Positions 1-6,879 of a DNA stretch of 64,000 nucleotides are shown in pieces. Made by a program: the position numbers and the translations under genes. Every line of letters begins with the position of its first letter. Within the stretch, counting starts at the first letter, position 1. The notes beneath the pieces are model-generated. The model worked only from the letters and a program-made list of their open reading frames with translations. It did no database searches and was not told the DNA's origin. Source of the DNA: a virus; the IMG/VR virus record IMGVR_UViG_3300034060_000182, positions 1-64,000 of that record. The stretch is one strand, 5' to 3'.

Positions 1-197
1 TCACGTATTATGCCTTTACTTAATATTCCTGAATTAGAAAATTCTTCACAACCTTTTATAAAGTCGTATATACTTAGACTAATTGGATCTAGAAACACTG
101 ATTCACCTGAAAAAAAGTTTGTAACTTCTTTTCCTTCAGTGTATATTTCTCCTTCAAAGAACTCTGGTGCAATTAATTCTGTTTTTATTTTACTCAT
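1..197 (-). CDS. Hypothetical protein, C-terminus cut by window edge
   Basis: An open frame on the minus strand starts at the ATG at 195-197 and runs off the left edge without a stop, giving at least 65 residues (begins MSKIKTELIAPEFFEGEIYT). The start overlaps the stop of the upstream 49-residue gene (AATGAGTAA), the typical translational coupling of this block. The visible part is mixed and soluble, with a single Cys. I do not recognise the family. Confidence 0.6.
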   Translation of the reverse strand, partial: MSKIKTELIAPEFFEGEIYTEGKEVTNFFSGESVFLDPISLSIYDFIKGCEEFSNSGILSKGIIR

Positions 198-339
198 TTT
201 CTTCTTCTGTTTTATCTTCGATTAATAAATAAGGAACTTCGTTTATATCTAATTTTATTTGACCTATTGATAACAAGCGATCAAACTCTTCTTTAGATAA
301 TAGTTCTGCTGTCTGGTGCATGTATATTAATTTACTCAT
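190..339 (-). CDS. Small hypothetical protein (49 aa)
   Basis: A 49-residue frame (MSKLIYMHQTAELLSKEEFD...), acidic at the C-terminus (EDKTEEENE). Its ATG at 337-339 overlaps the TGA of the upstream gene as ATGA, and its stop overlaps the start of the next gene. These tight junctions on both sides are the main evidence that it is real. No motif recognised. Confidence 0.6.
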   Translation of the reverse strand: MSKLIYMHQTAELLSKEEFDRLLSIGQIKLDINEVPYLLIEDKTEEENE

Positions 340-626
340 AACATAGCTAATATTTTTCTTACTTCATCAAAATAATATTCTATTGGTCTACTTTCTCTTT
401 CTTGAATCTGCTGTTTGATAACTTCGGTAGGAAAATGTCTTGTGTCTTTTTTGCCGTTTTTTAAAGTTATTTCTACTTGAGCATATTCCTTATATGTACT
501 ATGAAAGTCTAATACAGTACTTGTACAACCAATAATATCTTCATAAGCACCATGGAATTTTAACCTATCTGTACTATCAAATCTACAACAAATAAATTCT
601 TTTCCTAATATATCTTTATCTTCCAT
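336..626 (-). CDS. Hypothetical protein (96 aa)
   Basis: A 96-residue soluble protein starting MEDKDILGKEFICCRF. It looks like a small alpha/beta fold with a beta-rich first half and a helical C-terminus (IEYYFDEVRKILAML). It is coupled to the following gene by an ATGA overlap and lies 10 bp after the upstream gene, so it belongs to the same minus-strand operon. No family recognised. Confidence 0.7.
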   Translation of the reverse strand: MEDKDILGKEFICCRFDSTDRLKFHGAYEDIIGCTSTVLDFHSTYKEYAQVEITLKNGKKDTRHFPTEVIKQQIQERESRPIEYYFDEVRKILAML

Positions 627-636
627 AATAACTGTT

Positions 637-852
637 TTAGGTGTTATCTTTTTCTATTAAAGCAGCTATATAATTCCATATATCTATTTCTTTTTTAACA
701 TGATTAATAACGCCTTCTAATTCATTTAGCGTTACTCCACCTGTTAAACCCATATAATAATCTCTTTCTAAAGACACTAATTCAAATCTAAGTGAAGATA
801 GTTTAGAAAAAGCTTTGTCACTAGTTCTTTCTTTTAATTCTATAATATTCAT
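637..852 (-). CDS. Small helical protein (71 aa)
   Basis: A 71-residue, largely helical and probably coiled-coil protein: LEGVINHVKKEIDIWNYIAA is an amphipathic segment and the N-terminal half has regular Leu/Phe spacing. It begins one base after the stop of the upstream gene and is co-oriented with it, so it is probably co-transcribed. Function unknown. Confidence 0.65.
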   Translation of the reverse strand: MNIIELKERTSDKAFSKLSSLRFELVSLERDYYMGLTGGVTLNELEGVINHVKKEIDIWNYIAALIEKDNT

Positions 853-853
853 A

Positions 854-1156
854 TTACTGAGTTAATAAAAGTTCTACTTCTCTAGCTGCTTCAAATGTTA
901 TAGCAGAACTACAACCACCAATGTGCCATTCAATTTCTTCATCTGTTTCAATAGTTCTATATTCTTTCCAGTCATAAATTGTAAAAACATCACCATTGTC
1001 TGTTTCACATGTCCATTCGAAGTTTACTTTGTCACTACCATCATTATATTGCCATTGTGCTTGACCTAATACTTCATTTAATTCATCTACTGTAGCGTAT
1101 ATAGTAGAATTATGGAAACTAGTTCCGTCTGCTGTTTTTTCTGTTAATTTTGCCAT
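854..1156 (-). CDS. Hypothetical protein (100 aa)
   Basis: A 100-residue acidic protein. The central WTCETDNGDVFTIYDWKEYR segment suggests a beta-sheet core, and ITFEAAREVELLLTQ forms a C-terminal helix. Small proteins of this general look (W-x-C with an F-x-I-Y-D-W-K stretch) occur in phages as conserved unknowns; that is a recollection, not a search result. It lies directly upstream of the 71-residue gene. Confidence 0.65.
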   Translation of the reverse strand: MAKLTEKTADGTSFHNSTIYATVDELNEVLGQAQWQYNDGSDKVNFEWTCETDNGDVFTIYDWKEYRTIETDEEIEWHIGGCSSAITFEAAREVELLLTQ

Positions 1157-1194
1157 GATTTTTTGTTTTAAGTTTTAGTGTGTATAGCAAAGTG

Positions 1195-1413
1195 TTACTC
1201 TACTATTTTAATGAAATTACCTTGTTTGTCATGTAATGTAGTAAGTTCGAATTCTCGATCTAAATGATCAAAAGCATGGTCAACCATTAAGTGTATGGCG
1301 CCAGCGTTAAATTCAGCAAATGTACCTTTAAATCCTTTTAATAAAGCATATTGATAAAAGAAATTAGTATCTACTATTTTTTTATTTCTCATTTTTATAT
1401 AATCTTCTTTCAT
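1195..1413 (-). CDS. Hypothetical protein (72 aa)
   Basis: The start chosen is the ATG at 1411-1413 (MKEDYIKMRNKK), which follows an A/T-rich leader typical here. An in-frame ATG at 1423-1425 would add four residues. The protein is small and has a His/Asp-rich stretch (HLMVDHAFDHLDREFE). It lies just after the terminator of the ATPase-VWA unit, so it needs its own promoter or read-through. Function unknown. Confidence 0.6.
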   Translation of the reverse strand: MKEDYIKMRNKKIVDTNFFYQYALLKGFKGTFAEFNAGAIHLMVDHAFDHLDREFELTTLHDKQGNFIKIVE

Positions 1414-1458
1414 AATATAAATCATTTGAGTATTAATGGTTAATAGTAAAGTATAAAA

Positions 1459-1488
1459 TAAAAAGACCCACCTTTCACAGTGGGCCCT
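1459..1488 (-). terminator. Rho-independent terminator of the ATPase-VWA unit
   Basis: On the minus strand a GC-rich stem GGCCCAC/GTGGGTC (7 bp with one G-U pair, 8-nt loop) is followed by a T-rich tail (CTTTTTATTTT). It sits 8 bp past the stop of the VWA gene. The stem resembles the terminators at 7022 and 7845. Confidence 0.8.
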
Positions 1489-1496
1489 TTAAATTG

Positions 1497-2933
1497 TTAA
1501 AAAGCATTAGAAACAGCATTTTGTGCTTTTTCAGCCATTTGAGCTTTTTTACCATCATCAATGATAGTAGTACCTTCTTCTGCATAAGCAGTAACAGAAC
1601 AGTCACGATCAACTCTAACTTGTTTACCACCAGTTTTAATACATAGTGTTTTTAACTCGTCACTGAATTCCATTAATGATATTGCGTTTACTTTATAGGG
1701 TAAAGTATCATAGCCAACTTCGTCTTGACCATCATTTATAATTAATATTTCTGGTTTTTCCTGTGATAAATCTATATCTAGATTACCTAAACGTTGTTGT
1801 TCGATGTCATTAGCAATACTAGTTACAATACCACCAATATCAGTCGTACCACCATTAGGGTCGTTAGAAAACCATGTCCAGAAGTTCATTACATCTTCTC
1901 TGTTTTTAAGATGATGAAACTGTAATTTACTTGGGTTATGTATAAAGTAACTAAAGAAAACTTCAGCTTCTTCTTTCATAACGTATTTTAAACGGTCAAT
2001 GAGTATAGCATTCACCCATATCTGTTTTTCAGGATAACCCATACTACCAGAAAAATCTAATAATATAATTATCTTTTGTTTTTGTTCTTTTTTATCTACA
2101 GGTACGTTGACTGTTAAGTCTTTAGTTAAGAACTTAGTACGAAAGTTTGGAAACATTTTTTGATATAACTCTATATTGCTGAACTGAGCATAGTCACGCA
2201 TAATCTTTTTAGCGTATTGGTCAGAGTTAGATACAATTTTTTCTTCAACTTCTTTTTCTACTTTGAACTGATCACCAAGATTACCAACGATAGATATTTT
2301 ATCTAATATATCCATTTTACGCTCTTTACTTAATTCATTGAAGTCAAGTTGGTCGTTAATGTCTGCATCAGAATATATTTTTCTATCGAAGTTTAAGCTA
2401 GTTTCAAAATCAACATCTTGTTCTTCGCCACGATCACCAATCTCGCTGTTGCCACCTATTTTTTTGTAGATGGCAATAGCTTGTTCTAGTGGAGTATTAC
2501 CTGGAATAAAAGTATCAAACAAAGAATCATACAATTGTTTTTTCTTTTCATAGTCTGCAACTTCGCTTTCAGATAATTTACTTGTGTCTGAATATTTTTC
2601 TTGAAAATAATCACGCTCATCAATCATCTTGAAATAACAAACTCTAGCTAACTCTTTAATTGTATCTAAAGACTTTTCAGCCCATACATGAGTCTTAGCT
2701 TTGATGTCTGCTTTTGTAGGTGTTATATACGTAATAGGATCTTTTATAGATAAATTAGAATTATCATCTACAACACTAGCACCATTCCAAGAATAATTAG
2801 ACCATATACTTGGTTGCCAAACATTTTTAGTATAAGATTTAGAACCACCATAACCATAACCATAATCATCATAACCATAATCATCGTCATAACCATCGTT
2901 ACGACCATAATATTTACTCCAATATTTACTCAT
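1497..2933 (-). CDS. VWA-domain protein, partner of the MoxR-type ATPase
   Basis: 478 residues. The N-terminus (about residues 8-31) is a low-complexity Tyr/Asp/Gly stretch. The middle is helical and charged. The C-terminal half is a von Willebrand factor A domain: the MIDAS motif D293-F-S295-G-S297 (IIILLDFSGSMG), then GGTTDIGG supplying the later Thr and IINDGQDE supplying a further acidic residue. It lies 20 bp downstream of the AAA+ gene and shares its terminator. Adjacent MoxR and VWA genes are a known arrangement (RavA-ViaA, NorQ-NorD, CoxD-CoxE), where the pair remodels target proteins or helps metal-cofactor insertion. Which phage or host target is used here cannot be told from sequence. 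Confidence 0.88.
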   Translation of the reverse strand: MSKYWSKYYGRNDGYDDDYGYDDYGYGYGGSKSYTKNVWQPSIWSNYSWNGASVVDDNSNLSIKDPITYITPTKADIKAKTHVWAEKSLDTIKELARVCYFKMIDERDYFQEKYSDTSKLSESEVADYEKKKQLYDSLFDTFIPGNTPLEQAIAIYKKIGGNSEIGDRGEEQDVDFETSLNFDRKIYSDADINDQLDFNELSKERKMDILDKISIVGNLGDQFKVEKEVEEKIVSNSDQYAKKIMRDYAQFSNIELYQKMFPNFRTKFLTKDLTVNVPVDKKEQKQKIIILLDFSGSMGYPEKQIWVNAILIDRLKYVMKEEAEVFFSYFIHNPSKLQFHHLKNREDVMNFWTWFSNDPNGGTTDIGGIVTSIANDIEQQRLGNLDIDLSQEKPEILIINDGQDEVGYDTLPYKVNAISLMEFSDELKTLCIKTGGKQVRVDRDCSVTAYAEEGTTIIDDGKKAQMAEKAQNAVSNAF

Positions 2934-2953
2934 GTCTTGTTATTTAAGGTTAA

Positions 2954-3991
2954 TTATTCCATTATTGAAGATACAGTTTGTTTCTTAGACAAACTTGTAT
3001 ACAATTCTGTAGCTGTTTTGATTAATGAAGCGTGAGTCGAAATAAGATCGTCTGTTACAGTTAATTTTTTCATTTCTTTAATACCTGTAGCAAGTAAACC
3101 AAGATCGCTAGTAAATTTAGCTTTTTCATCAGTAGTAATCATGTTATTACTTTGTAACTCATTGATAGTAACATCAAGATCGTTAGATAATTTTCTGAAT
3201 TTTAATGTGCTTTGGTATTTTTTAAGCGTATCAGAGATTAACGTAGGTTTTTTAGCAAACTCTGCGATAAAACTTAATGAGTCTGGACCACATTCTTGAT
3301 AAACTGTATAAGCAGTTACAGCAACACGAGGTGATATTGTAATACCACCACGGTGATACTCTTGTAATAAGAATGGAATAATAGGATCTATATTACCTTC
3401 GCCGAACTTTGTTTCCAATAATTTATTGTAACTAGCTTCAGTATAATTATCCCATATAACATTTAACTCAAGTGGAAAACGTTCCATTAAAGCTTTTAAC
3501 GATGCGTTTTTAGAGAATTCTTCACGAGTACGATTAGTACAACAGATGATGAACTTTGTTTTGATAGGGAAAATCTGCGTACCATTTCTGAACACTTTAG
3601 AAGATAAAATATCTTTTAATTGTTCTAATATAAAATCAGGAGCATCGAATAATTCTTCGAATATAACATACTCGTTATTCATAAAAGAGTTTTCAACTAA
3701 GTACTCGATTTTACCTGTTTTTTCGAATGTAGGTATATCAAGACCACCGAATAATCTATCCGTAGTCATACCTGTACCCATTGTAATAACATAAGGGTCA
3801 ATACCTTTTTCAGCAAGATATGCTAATGTAAGTTCTGATTTACCGTGACCACCTGGACCATAGAGTACGATGTTTTTACCAGTCTTAAGACCAATGTCTA
3901 AGATACTAAGTGATTTGTCCATGAATACGAAGTCAGCGCCTACGCCTTGTACTTCTTCTACTACTGCTTTTGTTTTTCTAGCTGTCGCCAT
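2954..3991 (-). CDS. MoxR-type AAA+ ATPase
   Basis: 345 residues with a standard AAA+ core: Walker A GPGGHGKS at 45-52, Walker B YVIFEE at about 108-113, a sensor-1-like CCTNRTREEF stretch, and ISPRVAVTAY as a sensor-2-like segment. The order and the short C-terminal helical lid fit the MoxR/RavA group. It precedes the VWA gene by 20 bp, the usual operon for this pair. The predicted role is ATP-driven remodelling together with the VWA protein. It is not similar to a packaging ATPase or replicative helicase, and those genes are found elsewhere in the window. Confidence 0.9.
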   Translation of the reverse strand: MATARKTKAVVEEVQGVGADFVFMDKSLSILDIGLKTGKNIVLYGPGGHGKSELTLAYLAEKGIDPYVITMGTGMTTDRLFGGLDIPTFEKTGKIEYLVENSFMNNEYVIFEELFDAPDFILEQLKDILSSKVFRNGTQIFPIKTKFIICCTNRTREEFSKNASLKALMERFPLELNVIWDNYTEASYNKLLETKFGEGNIDPIIPFLLQEYHRGGITISPRVAVTAYTVYQECGPDSLSFIAEFAKKPTLISDTLKKYQSTLKFRKLSNDLDVTINELQSNNMITTDEKAKFTSDLGLLATGIKEMKKLTVTDDLISTHASLIKTATELYTSLSKKQTVSSIME

Positions 3992-4040
3992 AATTAAAGG
4001 GTTTAAAGGGTTAAATAATAATTACCAATACGGTAACTTT

Positions 4041-4108
4041 GAGGATAAGATGGAATCGAACCATCGACGTAACTCCGTTGTCAATAACGTCATAACCATA
4101 TTTATCCG
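4041..4108 (-). tRNA. tRNA-like element, identity unresolved
   Basis: The minus strand has a perfect T-arm, GATGG-TTCGATT-CCATC, followed by a 3' acceptor strand (TTATCCT plus C) that pairs in six of seven positions with CGGATAA at the 5' end. The element is only about 68 nt. The D-arm is not convincing and the anticodon arm (CGTT-ATTGAC-AACG) has a 6-nt loop, so no anticodon can be assigned. It may be a divergent tRNA, a tRNA remnant or a tRNA mimic. Confidence 0.5.
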
Positions 4109-4140
4109 CCGCACTATGTCAAAGTGTGTATAGCAAGTCG

Positions 4141-4251
4141 CTAAGACTCGTCTGGTTCTGTTTCAAAATCACAATGTTCTAAACAGTCAGCACATAATTC
4201 ATCAAATATGTAGTGTCTACCAGCACCACAACAATCACTATATTCTTCCAT
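4141..4251 (-). CDS. Cys-rich small zinc-ribbon protein (36 aa)
   Basis: A 36-residue frame (MEEYSDCCGAGRHYIFDELC...) with Cys at 7, 8, 20, 23 and 27 in the pattern CCGA...CADCLEHC. This matches a type of tiny zinc-binding protein common in phages, recognised here by pattern only. The five Cys in 36 residues argue that the frame is real. It lies between the 90-residue gene and the tRNA-like element. Confidence 0.65.
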   Translation of the reverse strand: MEEYSDCCGAGRHYIFDELCADCLEHCDFETEPDES

Positions 4252-4263
4252 AATATTTATTAT

Positions 4264-4536
4264 TTAGTTTACATATTGTGTATTATTTAGTTTACATATT
4301 ATTATCATTTCATCTTTTGTAGGTACACTTTCAAATTCCATACCTAATGACTGTAACAATGGTTCATAGTCTTTGTAATTTTTTACTAATTCCAATGAAG
4401 CAAACGTATTTTCACCGCTGTCAATAGGTTCTATGTTTATAAAACCTAAATATCCTTCATTGTTCTTGTCAAATTGATAGTCGTTTACAACAACTCCAAT
4501 ATACTTTAATACTTCTCTACTTAATAATCTACTCAT
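4264..4536 (-). CDS. Hypothetical protein (90 aa)
   Basis: A 90-residue protein, MSRLLSREVLKYIGVVVNDY..., with alternating hydrophobic strands (YLGFINIEPI, EMIIICKL), suggesting a small alpha/beta domain. It follows the zinc-ribbon gene at 4555 by 18 bp and is probably expressed from the same promoter at 4760-4798. No family recognised. Confidence 0.65.
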   Translation of the reverse strand: MSRLLSREVLKYIGVVVNDYQFDKNNEGYLGFINIEPIDSGENTFASLELVKNYKDYEPLLQSLGMEFESVPTKDEMIIICKLNNTQYVN

Positions 4537-4554
4537 ATCTATTTGTTTTAAATG

Positions 4555-4743
4555 TTACTTTCTACGCCACGACTTGTGAACCGCCGCACTTAATTCTTGA
4601 CTTACAATCTGAATTGTATTACCTGTTTTATGTTCTATAATAGGTATATAACTATATGTTTTCATAGTTGAACAGTTTACACATGTCTTATAACCTAACT
4701 CTATCCTAACAGGATGCATTTGACTTCCACATCTACAGTACAT
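4555..4743 (-). CDS. Zinc-ribbon protein (62 aa)
   Basis: The start chosen is the ATG at 4741-4743 (MYCRCGSQMHPVRIELGYKT). A longer frame back to 4764 would begin inside the transcription-start region of the promoter at 4760-4798, so it is rejected. CxC near the N-terminus and CVNC 16 residues later form a four-Cys zinc ribbon; the C-terminus is basic (HKSWRRK). Small zinc ribbons of this kind bind nucleic acid or RNA polymerase in other phages, but no target is implied here. It is the first gene after the promoter. Confidence 0.7.
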   Translation of the reverse strand: MYCRCGSQMHPVRIELGYKTCVNCSTMKTYSYIPIIEHKTGNTIQIVSQELSAAVHKSWRRK

Positions 4744-4759
4744 AATGTTTGTTTTTAAA

Positions 4760-4798
4760 TTCAAATATATTATCTCACTATTTTATTAATAAGTCCGT
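4760..4798 (-). promoter_or_regulatory. Bipartite phage promoter P1
   Basis: Minus strand: ACGGACTTA, 15 bp, GATAATATAT, 2 bp, GAA. It is one of six copies with identical spacing. It is positioned to transcribe the zinc-ribbon gene at 4555-4743 with a leader of roughly 15 nt. The upstream box lies inside the last codons of the upstream gene (4778-4927). Confidence 0.85.
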
Positions 4799-4927
4799 AA
4801 GGCATTTAGGGAATTCTTCTAATCTATATAATTCAATTATCACTTGCTGTTGGTACATAGTTAAAGAATCATAATTTACTTCGAAATACTCTTTAGATAA
4901 GGAATCTAAACTTGCCATTATACTCAT
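4778..4927 (-). CDS. Small hypothetical protein (49 aa) overlapping a promoter
   Basis: A 49-residue frame, MSIMASLDSLSKEYFEVNYD..., ending CLTDLLIK and TAG. Its 3' end runs through the ACGGACTTA box and spacer of promoter P1, so the C-terminal residues are constrained by, or simply read through, a promoter. Helical, no motif. It lies just downstream of the tRNA. Confidence 0.55.
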   Translation of the reverse strand: MSIMASLDSLSKEYFEVNYDSLTMYQQQVIIELYRLEEFPKCLTDLLIK

Positions 4928-4948
4928 ATCTATATATTTTAAAGTTAG

Positions 4949-5014
4949 TAGTCAGGCGAGGACTCGAACCTTATCCACTTTATCAGCGTGGCGCTTCCAT
5001 TCAGCTACCTGACT
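4949..5014 (-). tRNA. tRNA-Ile (GAT), compact
   Basis: The seven-base acceptor stem AGTCAGG/CCTGACT pairs perfectly. A short D-arm with AATGGAA follows, then an anticodon arm CCACG-CTGATAA-AGTGG with four of five pairs and anticodon GAT, then TTCGAGT as the T-loop on a partly paired stem. At about 66 nt it is shorter than usual because the D-loop and variable region are reduced. A hairpin at 5032-5050 lies just upstream. Confidence 0.75.
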
Positions 5015-5031
5015 CCTTAGTAAGAGGCTTT

Positions 5032-5050
5032 ACCAAGCAAAACACTTGGT
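5032..5050 (-). other. Hairpin between CDS and tRNA
   Basis: A perfect 6-bp stem ACCAAG/CTTGGT with a 7-nt loop lies between the stop of the 165-residue gene and the tRNA. There is no T-run after it, so it is more likely an RNA processing or mRNA 3'-end stabilising structure than a terminator. Confidence 0.5.
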
Positions 5051-5057
5051 TACATTA

Positions 5058-5555
5058 CTAATTTCTTCTTAAATCTCTCATTAAATCGCTAAACAAAGCG
5101 TGTATAGCAGCCATTTCTGGCATGTCATCATTAGCAGTTTGTTTTGACTTAAGAGGTTTAATCCATTTACCATTTTTAAACACCTTGATGTTATGATAAA
5201 AGAAATGATATTCACCTTCAAAACTTAATAACTCATGCTCTTGATATTCTGAAGTATGTGGGTTCTTATCTAGTATAAGACCATGTTTAGTATTGACGCC
5301 AATAGCAAACCCACGTCTTTCAGCTTCCGCAACGAACTCCGCTAATTTAGCATCGTCTTCTGCCGAATTCCTGTTCTCGTCTATATCGTCCCAAAACCTT
5401 TGGCCTTCAGGTGCTTCACGCCAACTAAAAGCCATTGCTAGCGAAAGATCTTCTTCAACGCATCTAAGAGTATCTAATGGACCTCTTTGTTTTAGCATGT
5501 TTAATACTACTTTTTCTTTGTGCTCATTTGGCACTTGACTAATTCTAATTCCCAT
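5058..5555 (-). CDS. Conserved phage protein of unknown function (165 aa)
   Basis: The start chosen is the ATG at 5553-5555 (MGIRISQVPNEHKEKVVLNM), which avoids overlap with the upstream gene; an ATG at 5600 would add 15 residues and overlap it. The segment FSWREAPEGQRFWDDI resembles a short motif seen in many phage unknowns. The second half (HELLSFEGEYHFFYHNIKVF) is beta-rich. Soluble, no catalytic signature visible. Confidence 0.7.
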   Translation of the reverse strand: MGIRISQVPNEHKEKVVLNMLKQRGPLDTLRCVEEDLSLAMAFSWREAPEGQRFWDDIDENRNSAEDDAKLAEFVAEAERRGFAIGVNTKHGLILDKNPHTSEYQEHELLSFEGEYHFFYHNIKVFKNGKWIKPLKSKQTANDDMPEMAAIHALFSDLMRDLRRN

Positions 5556-5586
5556 GATAATATAATTTAAAGTTAATGATACAAAT

Positions 5587-5811
5587 TTATTCTTCGCCAC
5601 GTCTTACGTGTCTATGATTCCACAATCTAGTACAAGAGAATTTCTTGCTTTTACTGAATGTAGACTTCTGCCTAATTATTGTACTGTTGTATTCTCTGTT
5701 TGTTAAACCGCTACACTTTTTCTCGTTAGCGTTATTAACTAGATGTTGATCTATTCTTTGTCTACGAATATTATTACAATACTGCATAGCTACTATTGCT
5801 GCTGCTTCCAT
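5587..5811 (-). CDS. Basic hypothetical protein (74 aa)
   Basis: A 74-residue, strongly basic protein (many Arg/Lys, three Cys, C-terminal RLWNHRHVRRGEE). It may bind nucleic acid, but no fold is recognisable. It starts 2 bp after the upstream gene. Confidence 0.55.
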   Translation of the reverse strand: MEAAAIVAMQYCNNIRRQRIDQHLVNNANEKKCSGLTNREYNSTIIRQKSTFSKSKKFSCTRLWNHRHVRRGEE

Positions 5812-5813
5812 AT

Positions 5814-5981
5814 TTAATTATTTATTTCTAAGTTCAATTCACTAGTGGTCATATATTCTACGTGTCTCATATCAAAGTTATCTGTAATATAATCTTCTAC
5901 ATATTCTTCAATATCTAAACCATCTGGTATCTTATGTATTAATACCTTGCCATCACGGTAATCTAATATACTTAAATACAT
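5814..5981 (-). CDS. Hypothetical protein (55 aa)
   Basis: The start chosen is the ATG at 5979-5981 (MYLSILDYRDGKVLIHKIPD), because it falls 2 bp after the stop of the upstream 32-residue gene; the longer frame from 6002 would overlap that gene. Acidic (DIEEYVEDYITDNF). Function unknown. Confidence 0.6.
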   Translation of the reverse strand: MYLSILDYRDGKVLIHKIPDGLDIEEYVEDYITDNFDMRHVEYMTTSELNLEINN

Positions 5982-5983
5982 AG

Positions 5984-6082
5984 TTATGTTCTTTGCACCC
6001 ACGCTGCTGCGTTAGCTAAGTCTTTAAATACTACTTTGAACTTGAATAATAATACACTAATAATGTTTGCTTGCTTCTTCAT
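5984..6082 (-). CDS. Very small protein (32 aa)
   Basis: A 32-residue frame, MKKQANIISVLLFKFKVVFK..., with an amphipathic, partly hydrophobic N-terminal segment and the ending DLANAAAWVQRT. It fills the gap between two genes with a TAA-CT-ATG junction on its downstream side. Possibly membrane-associated. Supported mainly by its tight fit in the operon. Confidence 0.45.
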   Translation of the reverse strand: MKKQANIISVLLFKFKVVFKDLANAAAWVQRT

Positions 6083-6093
6083 AATTTAATTGT

Positions 6094-6255
6094 TTAAAGG
6101 GTTATTTCTTCTACTATTTCATTGTAATCTCTTAATATTTCTTCTATTGTAAAAGAGTCTAGGTATTCCATTATCTCTATTACATCTGACTCATATATCT
6201 TATTATGAAACAGACAAAAGTTTATTGCTAATGTTATTAAATACTGTTTAGTCAT
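6094..6255 (-). CDS. Small acidic helical protein (53 aa)
   Basis: A 53-residue frame, MTKQYLITLAINFCLFHNKI..., with an acidic helical C-terminus (IEEILRDYNEIVEEITL). It overlaps the upstream 59-residue gene by 8 bp. No family recognised. Confidence 0.55.
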   Translation of the reverse strand: MTKQYLITLAINFCLFHNKIYESDVIEIMEYLDSFTIEEILRDYNEIVEEITL

Positions 6256-6427
6256 TGTACACTATATTAATTAATTCTTCTAATATAACACTTCTATCAT
6301 AGTTTGTTTTCCAAGTACATTGAGTGTAAATATACTCTGATATTTCTCTGACTACCTGGTCTCTGCTTCCACCACATTTGATGAAAGCCTTGAAACCATC
6401 GATAGCATCATTAACTTGTTGACTCAT
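6248..6427 (-). CDS. Small hypothetical protein (59 aa)
   Basis: A 59-residue frame, MSQQVNDAIDGFKAFIKCGG..., helical, two Cys. The ATG at 6425-6427 lies 1 bp after the stop of the 68-residue gene and the end overlaps the next start by 8 bp, so it is part of the unit driven by promoter P2. Function unknown. Confidence 0.55.
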   Translation of the reverse strand: MSQQVNDAIDGFKAFIKCGGSRDQVVREISEYIYTQCTWKTNYDRSVILEELINIVYND

Positions 6428-6428
6428 A

Positions 6429-6635
6429 TTACCAACCAGTTTTTAAATCATCTTCTAGTATGAAAGTCCAACCTTTGTGGTTAAACCATGAGGTTATACC
6501 TTCTTGCTCTTTATCTTCGTTATAAATGAAGGCAAATCTTTGTGGTAGATTACCAATTAAAAAACCACGGTATTCTCTTTTATTCAACCATATAGTTGAA
6601 CCTCGTCTTTTGTAAGTTTGAACTGTTGTTGACAT
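6429..6635 (-). CDS. Hypothetical protein (68 aa), first gene after promoter P2
   Basis: A 68-residue basic/aromatic protein: STTVQTYKRRGSTIWLNKRE at the start, then WFNHKGWTFILEDDLKTGW. It looks beta-rich. The ATG lies 37 bp below the GAA of promoter P2. Early host-takeover proteins of phages often have this size and position, but nothing in the sequence states a target. Confidence 0.65.
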   Translation of the reverse strand: MSTTVQTYKRRGSTIWLNKREYRGFLIGNLPQRFAFIYNEDKEQEGITSWFNHKGWTFILEDDLKTGW

Positions 6636-6672
6636 AGTAAATAGGTATTAAAGATTAATGTTATAATTTAAT

Positions 6673-6711
6673 TTCGAATATATTATCACACTATAATATT
6701 ATTAAGTCCGT
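6673..6711 (-). promoter_or_regulatory. Bipartite phage promoter P2
   Basis: Minus strand ACGGACTTA, 15 bp, GATAATATAT, TC, GAA. Same boxes and spacing as the other five copies. It drives the 68-residue gene and probably the chain of small genes below it to about 5587. Confidence 0.85.
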
Positions 6712-6840
6712 ATAGATAATCTAGTTAGTTCTAAGGTGTGAAAATGTTTATTAGAACAAAACAGTTGAGAGGTATATTACTACATCTCTCATCATCTCTA
6801 TGCACTTTTAACCACAATATTGGTAGTATGAACGTTTAAT
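6712..6840 (-). ncRNA. Candidate short RNA downstream of promoter P3 (no clear gene)
   Basis: Promoter P3 points into this 129-bp stretch, but the only minus-strand frames are tiny (14 to 25 residues) and the next promoter begins directly afterwards. The stretch contains an imperfect stem of TGAGAG and CTCTCA arms (plus strand 6767-6792) and CCA-CAATAT-TGG at 6812-6823. It may be a small regulatory RNA, a leader, or a decayed cassette. Parts resemble the control region at 8590-8815. Confidence 0.35.
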
Positions 6841-6879
6841 TTCATATATATTATCTGAAGTGAAACAAAATAAGTCCGT
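6841..6879 (-). promoter_or_regulatory. Bipartite phage promoter P3
   Basis: Minus strand ACGGACTTA, 15 bp, GATAATATAT, AT, GAA, preceded by TGCTATACACTTC. A full match to the consensus, but with no evident gene immediately downstream. Confidence 0.85.

Noticed and set aside
10-225. 71-residue plus-strand frame at the left edge
   Set aside because: It is the shadow of minus-strand genes that have tight overlaps and sensible composition.
1169-1190. TAAGTTTTAGTGTGTATAGCA, similar to the upstream part of the promoters
   Set aside because: Both core boxes are missing and the correct spacing would place the -10 inside a gene.
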